Both the position numbers and the translations under genes were made by a program. 64,000 nucleotides of DNA from Pseudoalteromonas sp. EB27 (lineage in GTDB: Bacteria; Pseudomonadota; Gammaproteobacteria; Enterobacterales; Alteromonadaceae): assembly GCF_001974875.1 (NCBI RefSeq), contig NZ_MTQD01000016.1, positions 60,901-124,900 of the forward strand, written 5' to 3'. Positions 38,734 to 48,800 of this stretch are shown one piece after another; the stretch's first letter is position 1; each line of letters begins with the position of its first letter. The notes below the pieces were generated by a model. It was given only the letters and a program-made list of their open reading frames with translations. It was not told where the DNA came from and ran no database searches.

Positions 38734-39075
38734 TTAAAATTGAGCTTCTTGAAGGCCAAGAAAATCGATCTCACATGTATTTTTTCCAGAAAACAAACGG
38801 ATTTTTTTTCCTGAAAAATAAGCAGCGGTAGCCATACTAAACATTCTATTAATAGTGTCAGCGTCGTGCATAGTGGTAGTTATAGTTCCATAAACCCTGC
38901 CATTTTCTTTACATGCAGAATTTATTAAGGTGGCAGAAGTCTCCAAATAAATTTTTATGCTTTTATTTGAATTAAAATCGTACTGTTTAATACTATCAAC
39001 TTTCCCAAGGCCAATGTTATCGCCTTTAGCTATAAAGCTAGCAATCAATACCAAAAAACCTAAAAAAATCTTCAT
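38734..39075 (-). CDS. Small secreted protein, array member P12
   Basis: The 113-residue protein has a signal peptide (about residues 1-18), strands GKVDSIKQYDF and SIKIYLETS, a Cys with KENGRVYGTI, the shared segment MFSMATAAYFSGKKIRLFS, then a Cys (NTCEI) and LGLQEAQF. Ribosome site AAGGAA. It is 25 bases downstream of P13 and 34 bases upstream of the broken P11, forming a small operon. Confidence 0.65.
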   Translation of the reverse strand: MKIFLGFLVLIASFIAKGDNIGLGKVDSIKQYDFNSNKSIKIYLETSATLINSACKENGRVYGTITTTMHDADTINRMFSMATAAYFSGKKIRLFSGKNTCEIDFLGLQEAQF

Positions 39076-39100
39076 TTCATTTCCTTATATTTATTATTAT

Positions 39101-39424
39101 TTATCTTTGAACAATAAAGCGATTGACTACAGCAGCACAGCTTTTTGGTTGATTTGAATCGTACGTCATAAACACTTTCTTTTTACTCATATACGCAGCT
39201 ATTAATATACTTGCTTTAACACTGTAATTTTCGCCAGTAATAGGTAAATAAAACCGTTTACCTCCTTCACAAGAAGATACCGTAGTATCTGCATGCGTTG
39301 TAAAGAAGATTAAACCGCTATCAGCAGGATATAACTGCGTAATTTCTACATAAGGTGAACTTTTCCAAGCGGCAAATAAATTAAATGAACATATTAATGC
39401 ACCTAATATAAAAACTTTTTTCAA
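39101..39424 (-). CDS. Small secreted protein, array member P13
   Basis: The 107-residue protein starts at a TTG with AGAGG before it. It has a signal peptide (MKKVFILGALICSFNLFAA), strands YVEITQLYPA and GLIFFTTHA, a Cys with EGGKRFYLPI, the shared segment KASILIAAYMSKKKVFMTY, then a Cys (KSCAAV) and closing NRFIV. The FYLP segment is like YILP in P7. Confidence 0.65.
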   Translation of the reverse strand: MKKVFILGALICSFNLFAAWKSSPYVEITQLYPADSGLIFFTTHADTTVSSCEGGKRFYLPITGENYSVKASILIAAYMSKKKVFMTYDSNQPKSCAAVVNRFIVQR

Positions 39425-39508
39425 AACTATGCCTCTAGTTTAATACAAACAAATTTTCTTTTTAGATCTCGTTGGAGTAATTTGGTAGTCATGATTTAGC
39501 AATTATCA

Positions 39509-39880
39509 CTAGTAAGCAAAGTATCTAACATTTGCCTTCTTCCAACTACTCCAGCCGCTGCAGCTACTTGGTACATCAGAGCCATCAAACCATACATTAC
39601 CCATATCTGCTTGAGTAGACTTTGCATGCATTAACATTGAGATCATTACCTTACAAGTTTCAGCACTGGTTGTATAACTAGTACCAGGCACGGTCCATTT
39701 ATACTCAGGGCTACATATAAATACAGATTGATTCATTGAAGTAAGCTTTAGCATTAATTTATCGGGGGCATGTAAAGCAACTTTTTCGACTTTGCCTGCA
39801 CAAGTTAACGTGCCGGCAACACTGATAGTTGATAGAAATAATAGAGGGAGCAATGCTGTGAGTAGTGAAACGTATTTCAA
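39509..39880 (-). CDS. Small secreted protein, array member P14
   Basis: The 123-residue protein starts at a TTG with AAGGAC six bases before it. It has a signal peptide to about residue 22, then CAGKVEKVALHAP, LMLKLTSMN, a Cys with SPEYKWTVPG, the shared segment MISMLMHAKSTQADMGNVW, SSCSGW and closing NVRYFAY. It is the longest and most divergent intact member, with five cysteines after the signal; two lie in an extra pair like that of the broken P6 (HSCSGKVKDI). Confidence 0.62.
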   Translation of the reverse strand: MKYVSLLTALLPLLFLSTISVAGTLTCAGKVEKVALHAPDKLMLKLTSMNQSVFICSPEYKWTVPGTSYTTSAETCKVMISMLMHAKSTQADMGNVWFDGSDVPSSCSGWSSWKKANVRYFAY

Positions 39881-40575
39881 TTCAATGTCCTTATAAAGTT
39901 TGTACCTAATTAATTTTTTAATTTTACAATAAAAAACCAGTTAATGAAATGTAAAAAATAGATTTGTATACTTTTAAGTAACTAATTGCATATAAGTTAA
40001 TTATATTTTTAACACGATGCCTGAGAGAATAAATCATTAAGTAAGGTGTTTTTCTGATTTGAAGGCATGTACAGTTGTGATGTGGTCGTTCGTCTTGACA
40101 CCACTCTACATATGCTATAATAGTTACACTAAAAAAAGTCACTTATGTGTCTAAAGGAACAGCTAGCCGATGTATACGCGGATTTAATTACACTATTGCA
40201 GTTGTTGCACTGTACAGCATAATTATTTAATGTAAGAGCTAAAGTCCCTCTTTTTTATGGCTCTTCTAATAAATTACCTTCCATAAATATAAATGCTGAG
40301 TCTCTTTATAATGCCACCTCCCCTAAAGCACTGGAGTCGACATATTCCCCTAAGGGTTAATCTTTTTACTACATACCAAATTGTGAGATCTTACGCCTAA
40401 CAATGGTTTTATATTTACTAGCTTCATAACGTTTTTAATTGCTAATAAAGGTGCGCTTATATTTATTCCATTACAATAAACAGCAGCTACAATAGCATTC
40501 AGAAAAATTATCAACCATGTACTCTCTATTTGGATTTAAGATAATAAATAACATGTTTTATTTTAATCCTTCCAA
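39881..40575. other. Gap with decayed RAYT transposase (695 bases)
   Basis: This gap lies between P15 and P14. Its right half, about 40340-40555, is an eroded copy of the transposase gene at 41089-41928 (see the pseudogene entry). The left half, about 39881-40330, is AT-rich with no gene that I can support; a 72-codon minus-strand frame there shows no signal peptide and no array motif. Confidence 0.5.
40340..40555 (-). pseudogene. Decayed RAYT/Y1 transposase copy
   Basis: Stretches such as GGTTTTATATTTACTA near 40403 and ATTATCAACCATGT near 40508 match GGCTTTATATTTACTA near 41423 and GTTATCAACCATGTG near 41535 of the intact transposase, in the same order and about the same spacing (roughly 105 versus 112 bases apart). 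The copy carries many substitutions, small deletions and stops. It shows that a second RAYT element once lay inside the array. Confidence 0.65.
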
Positions 40576-40908
40576 TTAATCGATTATAAAACCCCAATTC
40601 CAACTCTCAACAACACCATATATATCACAGTTGTTTGTTCCATAAGCTTGTATTTTTTTGCCTGTTGTATATGCAGTAAGAACTATGCTGAAAATTGCTT
40701 TACCACCTTCAGTATTTGTATTGAATGCTAAATCGCTATTATGCGAAGACCCACAAGATGAAGGGGTACCTGCTAACGGTTGTAGAAATTTGACAATGCC
40801 TTTACCGTTTTTATCAACCCTTACATATTTAACTTTAAAATGATTAGCCTTGCCTTCAGCTAGTACGTTACAGCTTAATATTATTATCAAAAAATATAGT
40901 ATTTTCAC
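40576..40908 (-). CDS. Small secreted protein, array member P15
   Basis: The 110-residue protein starts at GTG. It has a signal peptide (MKILYFLIIILSCNVLAEG), strands KVKYVRVDKN and GIVKFLQPL, a Cys with SSHNSDLAFNT, the shared segment IFSIVLTAYTTGKKIQAYG, then a Cys (NNCDI) and closing SWNWGFII. The TAYTTGKKIQAYG part is the copy most like B subunits of AB5 toxins in the family (for example FYTTGQPVRIYY in SubB, from memory). It is the rightmost member, next to the RAYT gene. Confidence 0.66.
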   Translation of the reverse strand: MKILYFLIIILSCNVLAEGKANHFKVKYVRVDKNGKGIVKFLQPLAGTPSSCGSSHNSDLAFNTNTEGGKAIFSIVLTAYTTGKKIQAYGTNNCDIYGVVESWNWGFIID

Positions 40909-41088
40909 TTTTAAAACCTAAACTAAAGTTATATTTTGGAGTAAACATGATTAATTATTAGCTCCGCGTATAGCACCTTCTATCTTTATAAAACCTTTCA
41001 ACACGGTACTTTTGCTGTAAAGGCTAAGCTCAATATCTTTGTCTCTTTTATAAATGCAAATTGCAGTAGAAACTAGAGAAAAATAGGG

Positions 41089-41928
41089 TCAGCCCTTTCT
41101 TTTTGACACTATTTTACTTACACGAGAATAGTGCAACTGAAAATAGTCACCAATCTCTTTCAAAGTATAGCCGCCTGTTGCATATGCAGTTCTTATAGCG
41201 TCATCGCGGTTATTACTCTGCTTCTCATATTGTTCTAAAGGTAAAGCTCGCGCCCTCCTTTGTTTTTTCGGAACCTCAGATAAGTCACCTTCCTGCAACT
41301 TCAATAATTCAAGGTGCTCTTTTACAAAATCATCACTCCCTAAAAACACCTGGTTTGATATATTCTTCCAAGGGTTAACGCCCTTTCCCTGCTCTACAAA
41401 ATGCGCAAATTTACGTCTTGCAATGGCTTTATATTTACTAAATTGGAGTAATATTGTATCTGTGGCTAACCAAACAGGGGCTTCTGTTTCTCCCATTACA
41501 ATGGGCCAACTACTCCAAGGCCATTCCGATAAGTTATCAACCATGTGTGCTCTAATTGGATTTAAAATAATATATCGGCTTAACTCTAATAGGTAGGCGT
41601 CTTTATCGACCAAAATCGCTTTATAGCGTCCTTGAAATAAGTGCCCCACACGTCGATGCTTTCTATTAAACCATTGCGTGTATACCCCATTTAATTGTCG
41701 CATTCCTTTACTTAAATTAGCATCTGGCGTTTCAACCAATAAGTGATAATGATTAGTCATTAAGCAATATGAATGAATAACCCAGTTATACCGTTCGCAT
41801 ACTTCACTTAAGATTTGTAAAAAACCGTCAAAGTCTGTCTCATCTAAAAAAATAGACTTTCGTTCATTTCCTCGCGATGTGACATGATACAAAGCACCAG
41901 CAAACTCCAACCTTAATGGTCTAGCCAT
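41089..41928 (-). CDS. REP-associated tyrosine transposase (RAYT, Y1_Tnp)
   Basis: From ATG 41928 the 279-residue protein begins MARPLRLEFAGALYHVTSRG, the usual start of this family. It has the HUH metal pair in LMTNHYHLLVETP (about residue 60), the catalytic Tyr near YIILNPIRAHMV, and a C-terminal helix-turn-helix (YTLKEIGDYFQLHYSRVSKI). RAYTs are single-strand transposases that mobilise REP-like repeats. Both flanks carry GACCTGACCC-type sequence: an inverted variant GGGTCAGCCC at 41086 and direct copies at 41995 and 42155. The gene looks intact and is probably active or recently so. Confidence 0.88.
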   Translation of the reverse strand: MARPLRLEFAGALYHVTSRGNERKSIFLDETDFDGFLQILSEVCERYNWVIHSYCLMTNHYHLLVETPDANLSKGMRQLNGVYTQWFNRKHRRVGHLFQGRYKAILVDKDAYLLELSRYIILNPIRAHMVDNLSEWPWSSWPIVMGETEAPVWLATDTILLQFSKYKAIARRKFAHFVEQGKGVNPWKNISNQVFLGSDDFVKEHLELLKLQEGDLSEVPKKQRRARALPLEQYEKQSNNRDDAIRTAYATGGYTLKEIGDYFQLHYSRVSKIVSKRKG

Positions 41929-42167
41929 TTTTAACCCAATCAAAAAATAATTGATGACTTAAAGCTTAGTCCTACTAAGTAAAAAGGCAAAAAGAAAGAC
42001 CTGACCCCATTAATTTGCATTAATTTGTAATTTGTAATTTGTAATTTGTAATTTGGACCCCATTAATTTGTATTAATGGTCTAGCCATTTTTAACCCTGT
42101 CAAAAAACAATTGATGACTTAAAGCTTAGTCCAGCTAAGTGAAAAGGCAAAAAGTAAGACCTGACCC
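41913..42167. repeat. Duplicated RAYT 5' end with AAGACCTGACCC ends
   Basis: The stretch 41913-42009 (start codon region of the transposase, then GATGACTTAAAGCTTAGTCC and GGCAAAAAGAAAGACCTGAC) is repeated with about ten changes at 42073-42167. The second copy is cut off from any transposase frame. This looks like a non-autonomous end or a trace of an earlier insertion at the same site. Confidence 0.85.
42021..42055. repeat. Five tandem copies of TAATTTG
   Basis: The 7-base unit TAATTTG is repeated five times without change between the two RAYT end copies, and further imperfect units lie on both sides (ATTAATTTGCAT at 42009, ATTAATTTGTAT at 42062). It is a candidate length-variable tract. Confidence 0.9.
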
Positions 42168-42205
42168 TTTTATTTTCTACTTTGCTGCCCATTAATTTTT
42201 CGAAA

Positions 42206-42868
42206 TCAATCCCAGTTTTCAATTTCAAAAAAACGATTAGTCAAAATCTTTTGTGACATATTGTCCAGTTCACCTTGTGTTGGAATGTCAGAAAACTCCA
42301 CGCCTTTGAATTTTTCGTTATCAGTTAAAAATTTCCTTGAAAAATTTTCTAGCTTATTTAAGAAAATCTCTAATTCATTTTTGCTATCTAGCATACCTAT
42401 AATTGTAGTGTTTTTAACAATGCCAGCAATATCTTTCCCATAAAGAAACTCGCACTCAATGTTTGTAGAGTTTTCTATCGTTGCAGTTACACTGGGCTTA
42501 GATTTTGTACTTAATATTTCAAACTGTTTAAGCCAATATTTGGCATCCCTATAATTAATATCTGCCACGAGTGCCTGCTTCATAGAAGATGTATTATAAA
42601 TTAATCTTGCCTCATTAGTATTGGCAGCAATTGCCGTGAAAGCATACTTTGAACTTCCAGAAGAAGCGGTTTTGACTACAAAAAACTCTCTTGGATTAAA
42701 CCCAAGGTTATCAATCGAAGCTTTAGTATTTTGAACACTATAAAAAGCTTCTAGCCAATTAAGAGAACATGTTTGCTCTATATCATTTGGCTTCAAAAAG
42801 CTTTTTGCAAAAATAGTTGATAGCGATAACACTATCAACATACCAATTAAAATTACTGATTTTTTCAT
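42206..42868 (-). CDS. Putative immunity protein of the RHS/M91 toxin
   Basis: From the ATG at 42868 the 220-residue protein begins with a hydrophobic segment MKKSVILIGMLIVLSLSTIF, a signal peptide or membrane anchor. The ATG shares one base with the toxin stop (TAATG at 42866-42870); a start at 42886 would lie inside the toxin frame. The rest is a mixed alpha/beta domain with two cysteines and no recognised family. Position next to the toxin tip suggests immunity, which would act in the periplasm or at the inner membrane (inference). Confidence 0.62.
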   Translation of the reverse strand: MKKSVILIGMLIVLSLSTIFAKSFLKPNDIEQTCSLNWLEAFYSVQNTKASIDNLGFNPREFFVVKTASSGSSKYAFTAIAANTNEARLIYNTSSMKQALVADINYRDAKYWLKQFEILSTKSKPSVTATIENSTNIECEFLYGKDIAGIVKNTTIIGMLDSKNELEIFLNKLENFSRKFLTDNEKFKGVEFSDIPTQGELDNMSQKILTNRFFEIENWD

Positions 42869-45800
42869 TAGCAACCTACCACACATTGGCCCACATAATG
42901 AGTTCTTTGATACCTTAACCTCATTTGGTTACGAATTAAATTAGTATGACGCACTGCATAAGCTTCACCAGTTAAACCTCCACCTCTCGGATCTCCTATT
43001 CGAGTTACACCACCTGAACTAAACATAGTTGATGCAGCATTTTTCCATGCATGGTGTAATTCATGACCAAGAGCTAAAGTTGAACTTTCACCACTAACAT
43101 TTACAGGTTTTCCAAAACGTAATCCTCGAAATGGTTCTGAATGTAAAGGGTCAAAGTGTATTGTAGAATCATTGCTAAAATGACTACCTACTGTTTTGAA
43201 TGTATTTCTTCCATACTCAAATGTTATTTCAGCATCAGTGCCAGCTATCCCTTCCAGCATATTAGCACCAGCATCAGTACCAACTAGCTCTGATAAGCTG
43301 CCCGCAACTTGATCCGCATAACCTTCTGGACCGACTGTGTTATAAGTGAATTCCGACTCCCCAACAGTTAAACTACCAGATTGCTCTACTACTCTATTAG
43401 CTTCACCACTTCCACCATTACCAAAATTATTTGTCTTAGACCAATCTGTATTTATTGCAACAACAAACGCAGCACTAACCGCACCATTAGCAAATTTACC
43501 ACCTGTTAGTTTTGATATCGTTCCACCTACAACTGCTGCGGTTACAACTTTACCAAATCCTTTACCGTAGCCACCTCCAATAGCAGAACCTAGTCCAGCA
43601 GACCAGAAACCGTGCCCAAACTTACCTCCTTGTACTTTACCTGCAATACCACCAGCAAGCCCATTGGCAAAAAAGGCTCCTATCCCTTCCCCTACGCCAG
43701 CTCCAATTCCGGCAGTAAAGGCACCTACTAATGCTCCCGTTAAAATATTTCCTCCATTCAGTGCAGCACCAGTTGCTCCCGCAGCCCCCCCTATTGCTGC
43801 CCACATAGCAGCGGTGCATGTTCCAGCACAATAATAAGATGCAACAGCCACTATGATGACGCTAGCAAATTTCTTAACGCCTTTCCAAAGCTTGCTAAAG
43901 AAATACCCACTAGGATCGGTATAACTCATTGGATTATTCAACACATAAGCATATCGGTTATACGACTGTGAATTACTCGGTGCCTGAATATGCGGATCAG
44001 CCTGAAGGAATCTACCCAATGTAGCATCATAAATACGGCCACCCATATGAATAATACCTAAATCGCTCAGCTCTTTATGCCCAGTATACCCTTTACTTTC
44101 AGCAGGGCTTTGTTGCGATAGTAGCGTTTGTAAACTGCTTGAAGTGCTAAAGCGGTTTTGTTTGCCCCAGGCATCGTAATTAATATGTTGCACTACCGCA
44201 CCACTGGCATTGGTAATTGACGTGGTTGAACCTAAATGGTCTTTATGTAAGTAAAAGGTATCGTTATTACCGTTAGAGCGGTCTGTTACAACGACGTTAC
44301 CAACGTAATATTTGTGCTCAGTTATGCCATTACTGCCTTTAATACGTTCGTATAGCCCTTTTACATAAAGTGTATGAGTTGTACCATTGCTGCGTTTGTC
44401 TGTGCGGCTATATAAATTACGATTATGGTCGTATGCCATGTCGGTATAAATACCGCCTTTAGTAATACGTGTTGGTTTATCGTACGCGCTATAGGTAAAG
44501 GTACGCGAGCCATCTGAAAGTACATTGCCTCGGTTATCGTAGCTGTTGGAATTGCTAAAGTCGTATATCACTGTTCCTGCGCCATTAGCGCCGCTTGTTA
44601 CTTGTAATACACGGTTTTTAATGCTGCTGTGATATGTGTAATGCCCTGCACCTTGTTTATATTTAAAATTACCCAGTGCATCGTAATCATAATTTTTATA
44701 TATACCGCCACTACTTTCGTTACACGTAGTGGTACTTACTTGGGTACGGCTCCACTTAAGTCTATTTAAGCTATCGTATCCAAAGCTTTCGCAGTAATCA
44801 TGCGCTGAGCCACCTAACGCAAAGTTATGTTTACGCTCTGTTAGGTTACCAACTTCATCAAACTTAAAACTTTGGTTGTGTAGCATGCTACTGCCTTTGG
44901 TAAGCGACATGCTATCAATATAACCACTGGTTGCTTTATAGCCTTTAGTTTGCTTTACGCCGTTGGCATAACGCACATCAGTTATATTACCGCGGGAATC
45001 CATTGCTTTTACTTCTTGGTATACTTTTCCAAAATCGCGATGATTGGGAGTTACATTAGTTAGCTTTGTTGCCATGCCATAGTTGTTATAGCCATGCTCA
45101 ACAGTAAATCCATTTGCTGGATATTGCGTGTATTTAACGCGATTATATTCATCGTACATTAATTGACTGTAAAAAATTTCACCGTCAATAAGGGTTTCTG
45201 TCTCAGCTAATTTATTATTATCACCGTAGGTGTATGTTTCTTGGTAATTAGGTTGCGTTGGCCAATTACTGCTACACGTGTTGGTGTTTTGATTCGCACC
45301 TTTTTTATAGGCAACGCGACTTAATGCGCCTTTTAATTGCGAGTCGTATTCCCAACAGGTTAAACCGTCTACGTCAAGTCTTGCAATTTTACGGCCTAAT
45401 TCATCATAGCGCATAGCAAGCGTTTGGTTACTGCTGTTAGTTTGCGTAACTAGCTCGCCAAAGTCGTTGTATGTATAATCCCATGTACCTTTATCAAGGT
45501 CGGTCATACTTGTTTTACGGCCATGTTCATCTACTACTAGCGTTACTTGTGTATGGCTAAACGTATTGCCTTTGTATACTTTAGTTGTAAGTAAATCGTT
45601 GTTGGCACTATAAGTATAGGCTAGTTTAGTAAGCGTTTCGCCTTGCGCGCTTAAGCTTTTCACCAATACTTTTTGGCCCACAAAGTTAGTTGTTACTATT
45701 TGTTTGTTGCCTTTTTCGTCGATAGTTGTGGTTGTTAGTCCATCGTATTCACGGGTTACGTTGTCACCCGTTGGCTTTAGCTCGTTGTCAACTCGGCCTA

Positions 45801-48800
45801 GTTTATCGTAGCTAAACGTCGTTTTATAAGTTGATGCACTGCCGCTACCAGGCTCCGAGACCCATTTAGCCCTTCCTTGTTCATCGTAATCTTTTTCTAC
45901 AACCTGCCAGCTACCGCTCAGTAAACGTTTTTTAGTTACAAGCTCACGCCCCCATGCATCAAGGTATGTGTGGGTTTCTGGTATGCCGGAAGCTCCACTA
46001 ATTATTCGTTGAAATGCCCCTGCAACACCACAAGACACACTACTACACAAACGTGTGTATGTTGCCGACTGCAATGTAGGTGATTGACTACCCGTACTTG
46101 ATAGTGTTTTAGTTGGCGTACCAAAATAATTATACTCTTTTGTAAGCTTACCGCCGTTATAGTTTTCAACTTGTGTACTTAGTATTATGCCTTTGGGTAA
46201 TTGAGTAAAACTACTACCAGACTTGCTCGCTTTGTACTTTGTTTTTGTTTCAAAGCCTTTAGTGTTAGTTGTACTAACCATAAAACGGCCACGGCTGTCG
46301 TATTGAGTCGATGAAGACCTACTGCTAGGTTTAGAACTAGAGTCATTTTCCGTTGGAGTACTTGCTACAAATATACTACTGTTTTTGTTACCCCATTCAT
46401 CGTAGCCATGCGTTGTTGTACCAAAGGCGGTAACTTCTGTTTTTAATAGTTTATCGCTATTGTAGGTAAAACTCGCATTGTTAATTATGCTTCCAACCGA
46501 ACCGTTAACCGGAGCGGTAACCCCACCTACTTTGAGTGTTTTACTTACTTGTGTGGTTGCCAATCGGCCCATTTTTTTATCAACACTTGAACTGCCGTAA
46601 GTATTGTCAGTAACAACCGTTAGCACATTTGAAGTAGATACAGCACCAGACGCTTTGTTGTCTGTTTTATTTGTAATTTTATCGGCATTACCGTAAGCGT
46701 CGTATTCATTATAAGTAATACTTCTTGAGGCTACGCTACTGGCCGTGAGCTCTTTGTTTAATGCATAGCTCACTTCGGTTGATTGTTGAATATAAGCCTG
46801 AACGCCGCCATTTACTGTTGCTTGATTAGCTACGCTATTAATTGCTTCACTTACTATTACTGCGTCTGCGCCAACCCCTAATGTTTGAACCGTTGACTTA
46901 GGGATTCCTGTATATGGCGCGAGTTGGTTATACACTGTAGTTGTAGCCATACAGGTATCGTAATTAGTGTAAGAGTAGCGGCGTTTACCCCAAAACGGAG
47001 CACCGTTATCATCGTAACCTATAATTTCATTTTTATATGCAGTTTCGGTTGTACACGTTTGCAAATCTAAAGTACGGAGCAATTCAAACCCAAGGTTTCC
47101 ATAGCCTTTTTTGTGCATTAATAGACCACCGTATTGGTATATTACCGATTGAGTGGTGCCATAATTACTTAAAGAGTCAACTCGCGACACCATAAACATG
47201 CCTGTTTTAGGTGATATATAATCAGGGTCTAACGACCCATCTTCTGTTAGCCCATTTGATGAATGATCTTGTATATAAGTAGCAGTATTGTGCTCAGCAA
47301 AGTTATTAAAGGTATTAGTAATACTTGAATAGGTAATATTGTTTGTAATACCGTGGCCATTATCGACATTTGATATTACATTCATTAATTTACCAGCATC
47401 TTTATTAAGGTATACTTTCCATTCAGAATTAGTTCCTTGCAGCCAGTCTAACTTACCGTCACCGTCTATATCGGCAAACTGGGTCATTTTGTTGTCGTCA
47501 AATGTCCAACTGCCTCGTTTCTGAAAATAAATTTTACTTGGATGCCCCTTAACAGGCATCGAAAAGTATGTGCTACGCTCTGTTTTTGCGGTGTTAGAAA
47601 TTAGCAAATCGGTTCTACCATCACCAGAAACATCCATGAAGTAGCTTAAATTCTCTTGCTCTTCATTCACCTTTAGTACCTGACTTCCATAGGTACTAGC
47701 AACCTCGACTTCATTAGGTTCTAGTAATTTAGTACCGTCACTTAGTCTATATCTTAATTCGTCACCAACTCGCCACAATATGTCTGTCAAGCCATCACCA
47801 TTGAGATCAACTGCTTTTGGCGAACTGAATGCATTACCTGAAAATTCATGTTTGTAGGTAGTCCAATCATCTCCTGAGTACAAATACCAACTGATACGAT
47901 TACTAACGCTACATGTTTGTCCATTAATTGAGTTAGTTTGTGATGATGAAGACGGTTGATAAGAATCTTTACTATTTGGGAGTTGTCCACCGCCTGTACA
48001 TGTCCTAGTCGCTGTTTTACGACCAACTAACAAGTCAGTTATACCATCACCATTAAAATCTAAAACTGTTGCATTGCGAGCTCCGGCGGAGCTTTTGTAT
48101 ATACTATCGCCATTATAAAGTGTGTGCGTAATTCTAACTTGATCAGTTGGAGGCCCAGTTCTTGTTGCACTAGGTATAGTTGCGAGCGTTTTTGATTCAG
48201 AAAAGTTTCCGCCGCCATTATTTTTATAATACTTTAATGTTAAGCCACTACTTACTGTCACAATATCCTGTAAGCTATCTCCATCAACATCTATTATTTG
48301 CGTAAACCCTTCAAGTCCAGATGCAAGTATTCCTGTATCTTGAACATTTATAGTTGCGTTTATTGTAAAGCATTCGCTAAATCCGCGACAATGGGTTGTT
48401 TTTGTTACCGTCGGTTTGCTAGAAACAACCTTCCAGTTTGATGTCTTATTTTCAGCAACTATAAAGTCAAGAATACCATCACCATCAAAGTCTATAACCC
48501 TAGCATACTCAGCCTTAGAAACGAGGTTCCCGGTTCCCGAAAGTGTTGTAGCTGATGATAAGCTTGGCCCATATTTCACTTTCCATGTCCCATCGGGATA
48601 AATGATGTCTGAGTATCCATCGCCATTAAAATCAAACATTAATGCTTTGCTGTTATTTTTAGTACTTACAGTTTTTGAAGATGTCGTTGAAAAAGGTTTA
48701 AATGCATCAGATACAGGTACCTGCCTGCACATACGTGATAAGGGCGTTGTATCTTCTGTGTGGCACTCTTCTCGTGTTTGAGTATTAATTGGTGCTGGCT

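Noticed and set aside
39924..40142. A 72-codon minus-strand frame between P15 and P14
   Set aside because: It has no signal peptide, no shared segment and no ribosome site; it is likely chance in AT-rich DNA.
42021..42055. A CRISPR-like array at the TAATTTG repeats
   Set aside because: The units are 7 bases without spacers and no cas genes are present; it is a simple microsatellite.
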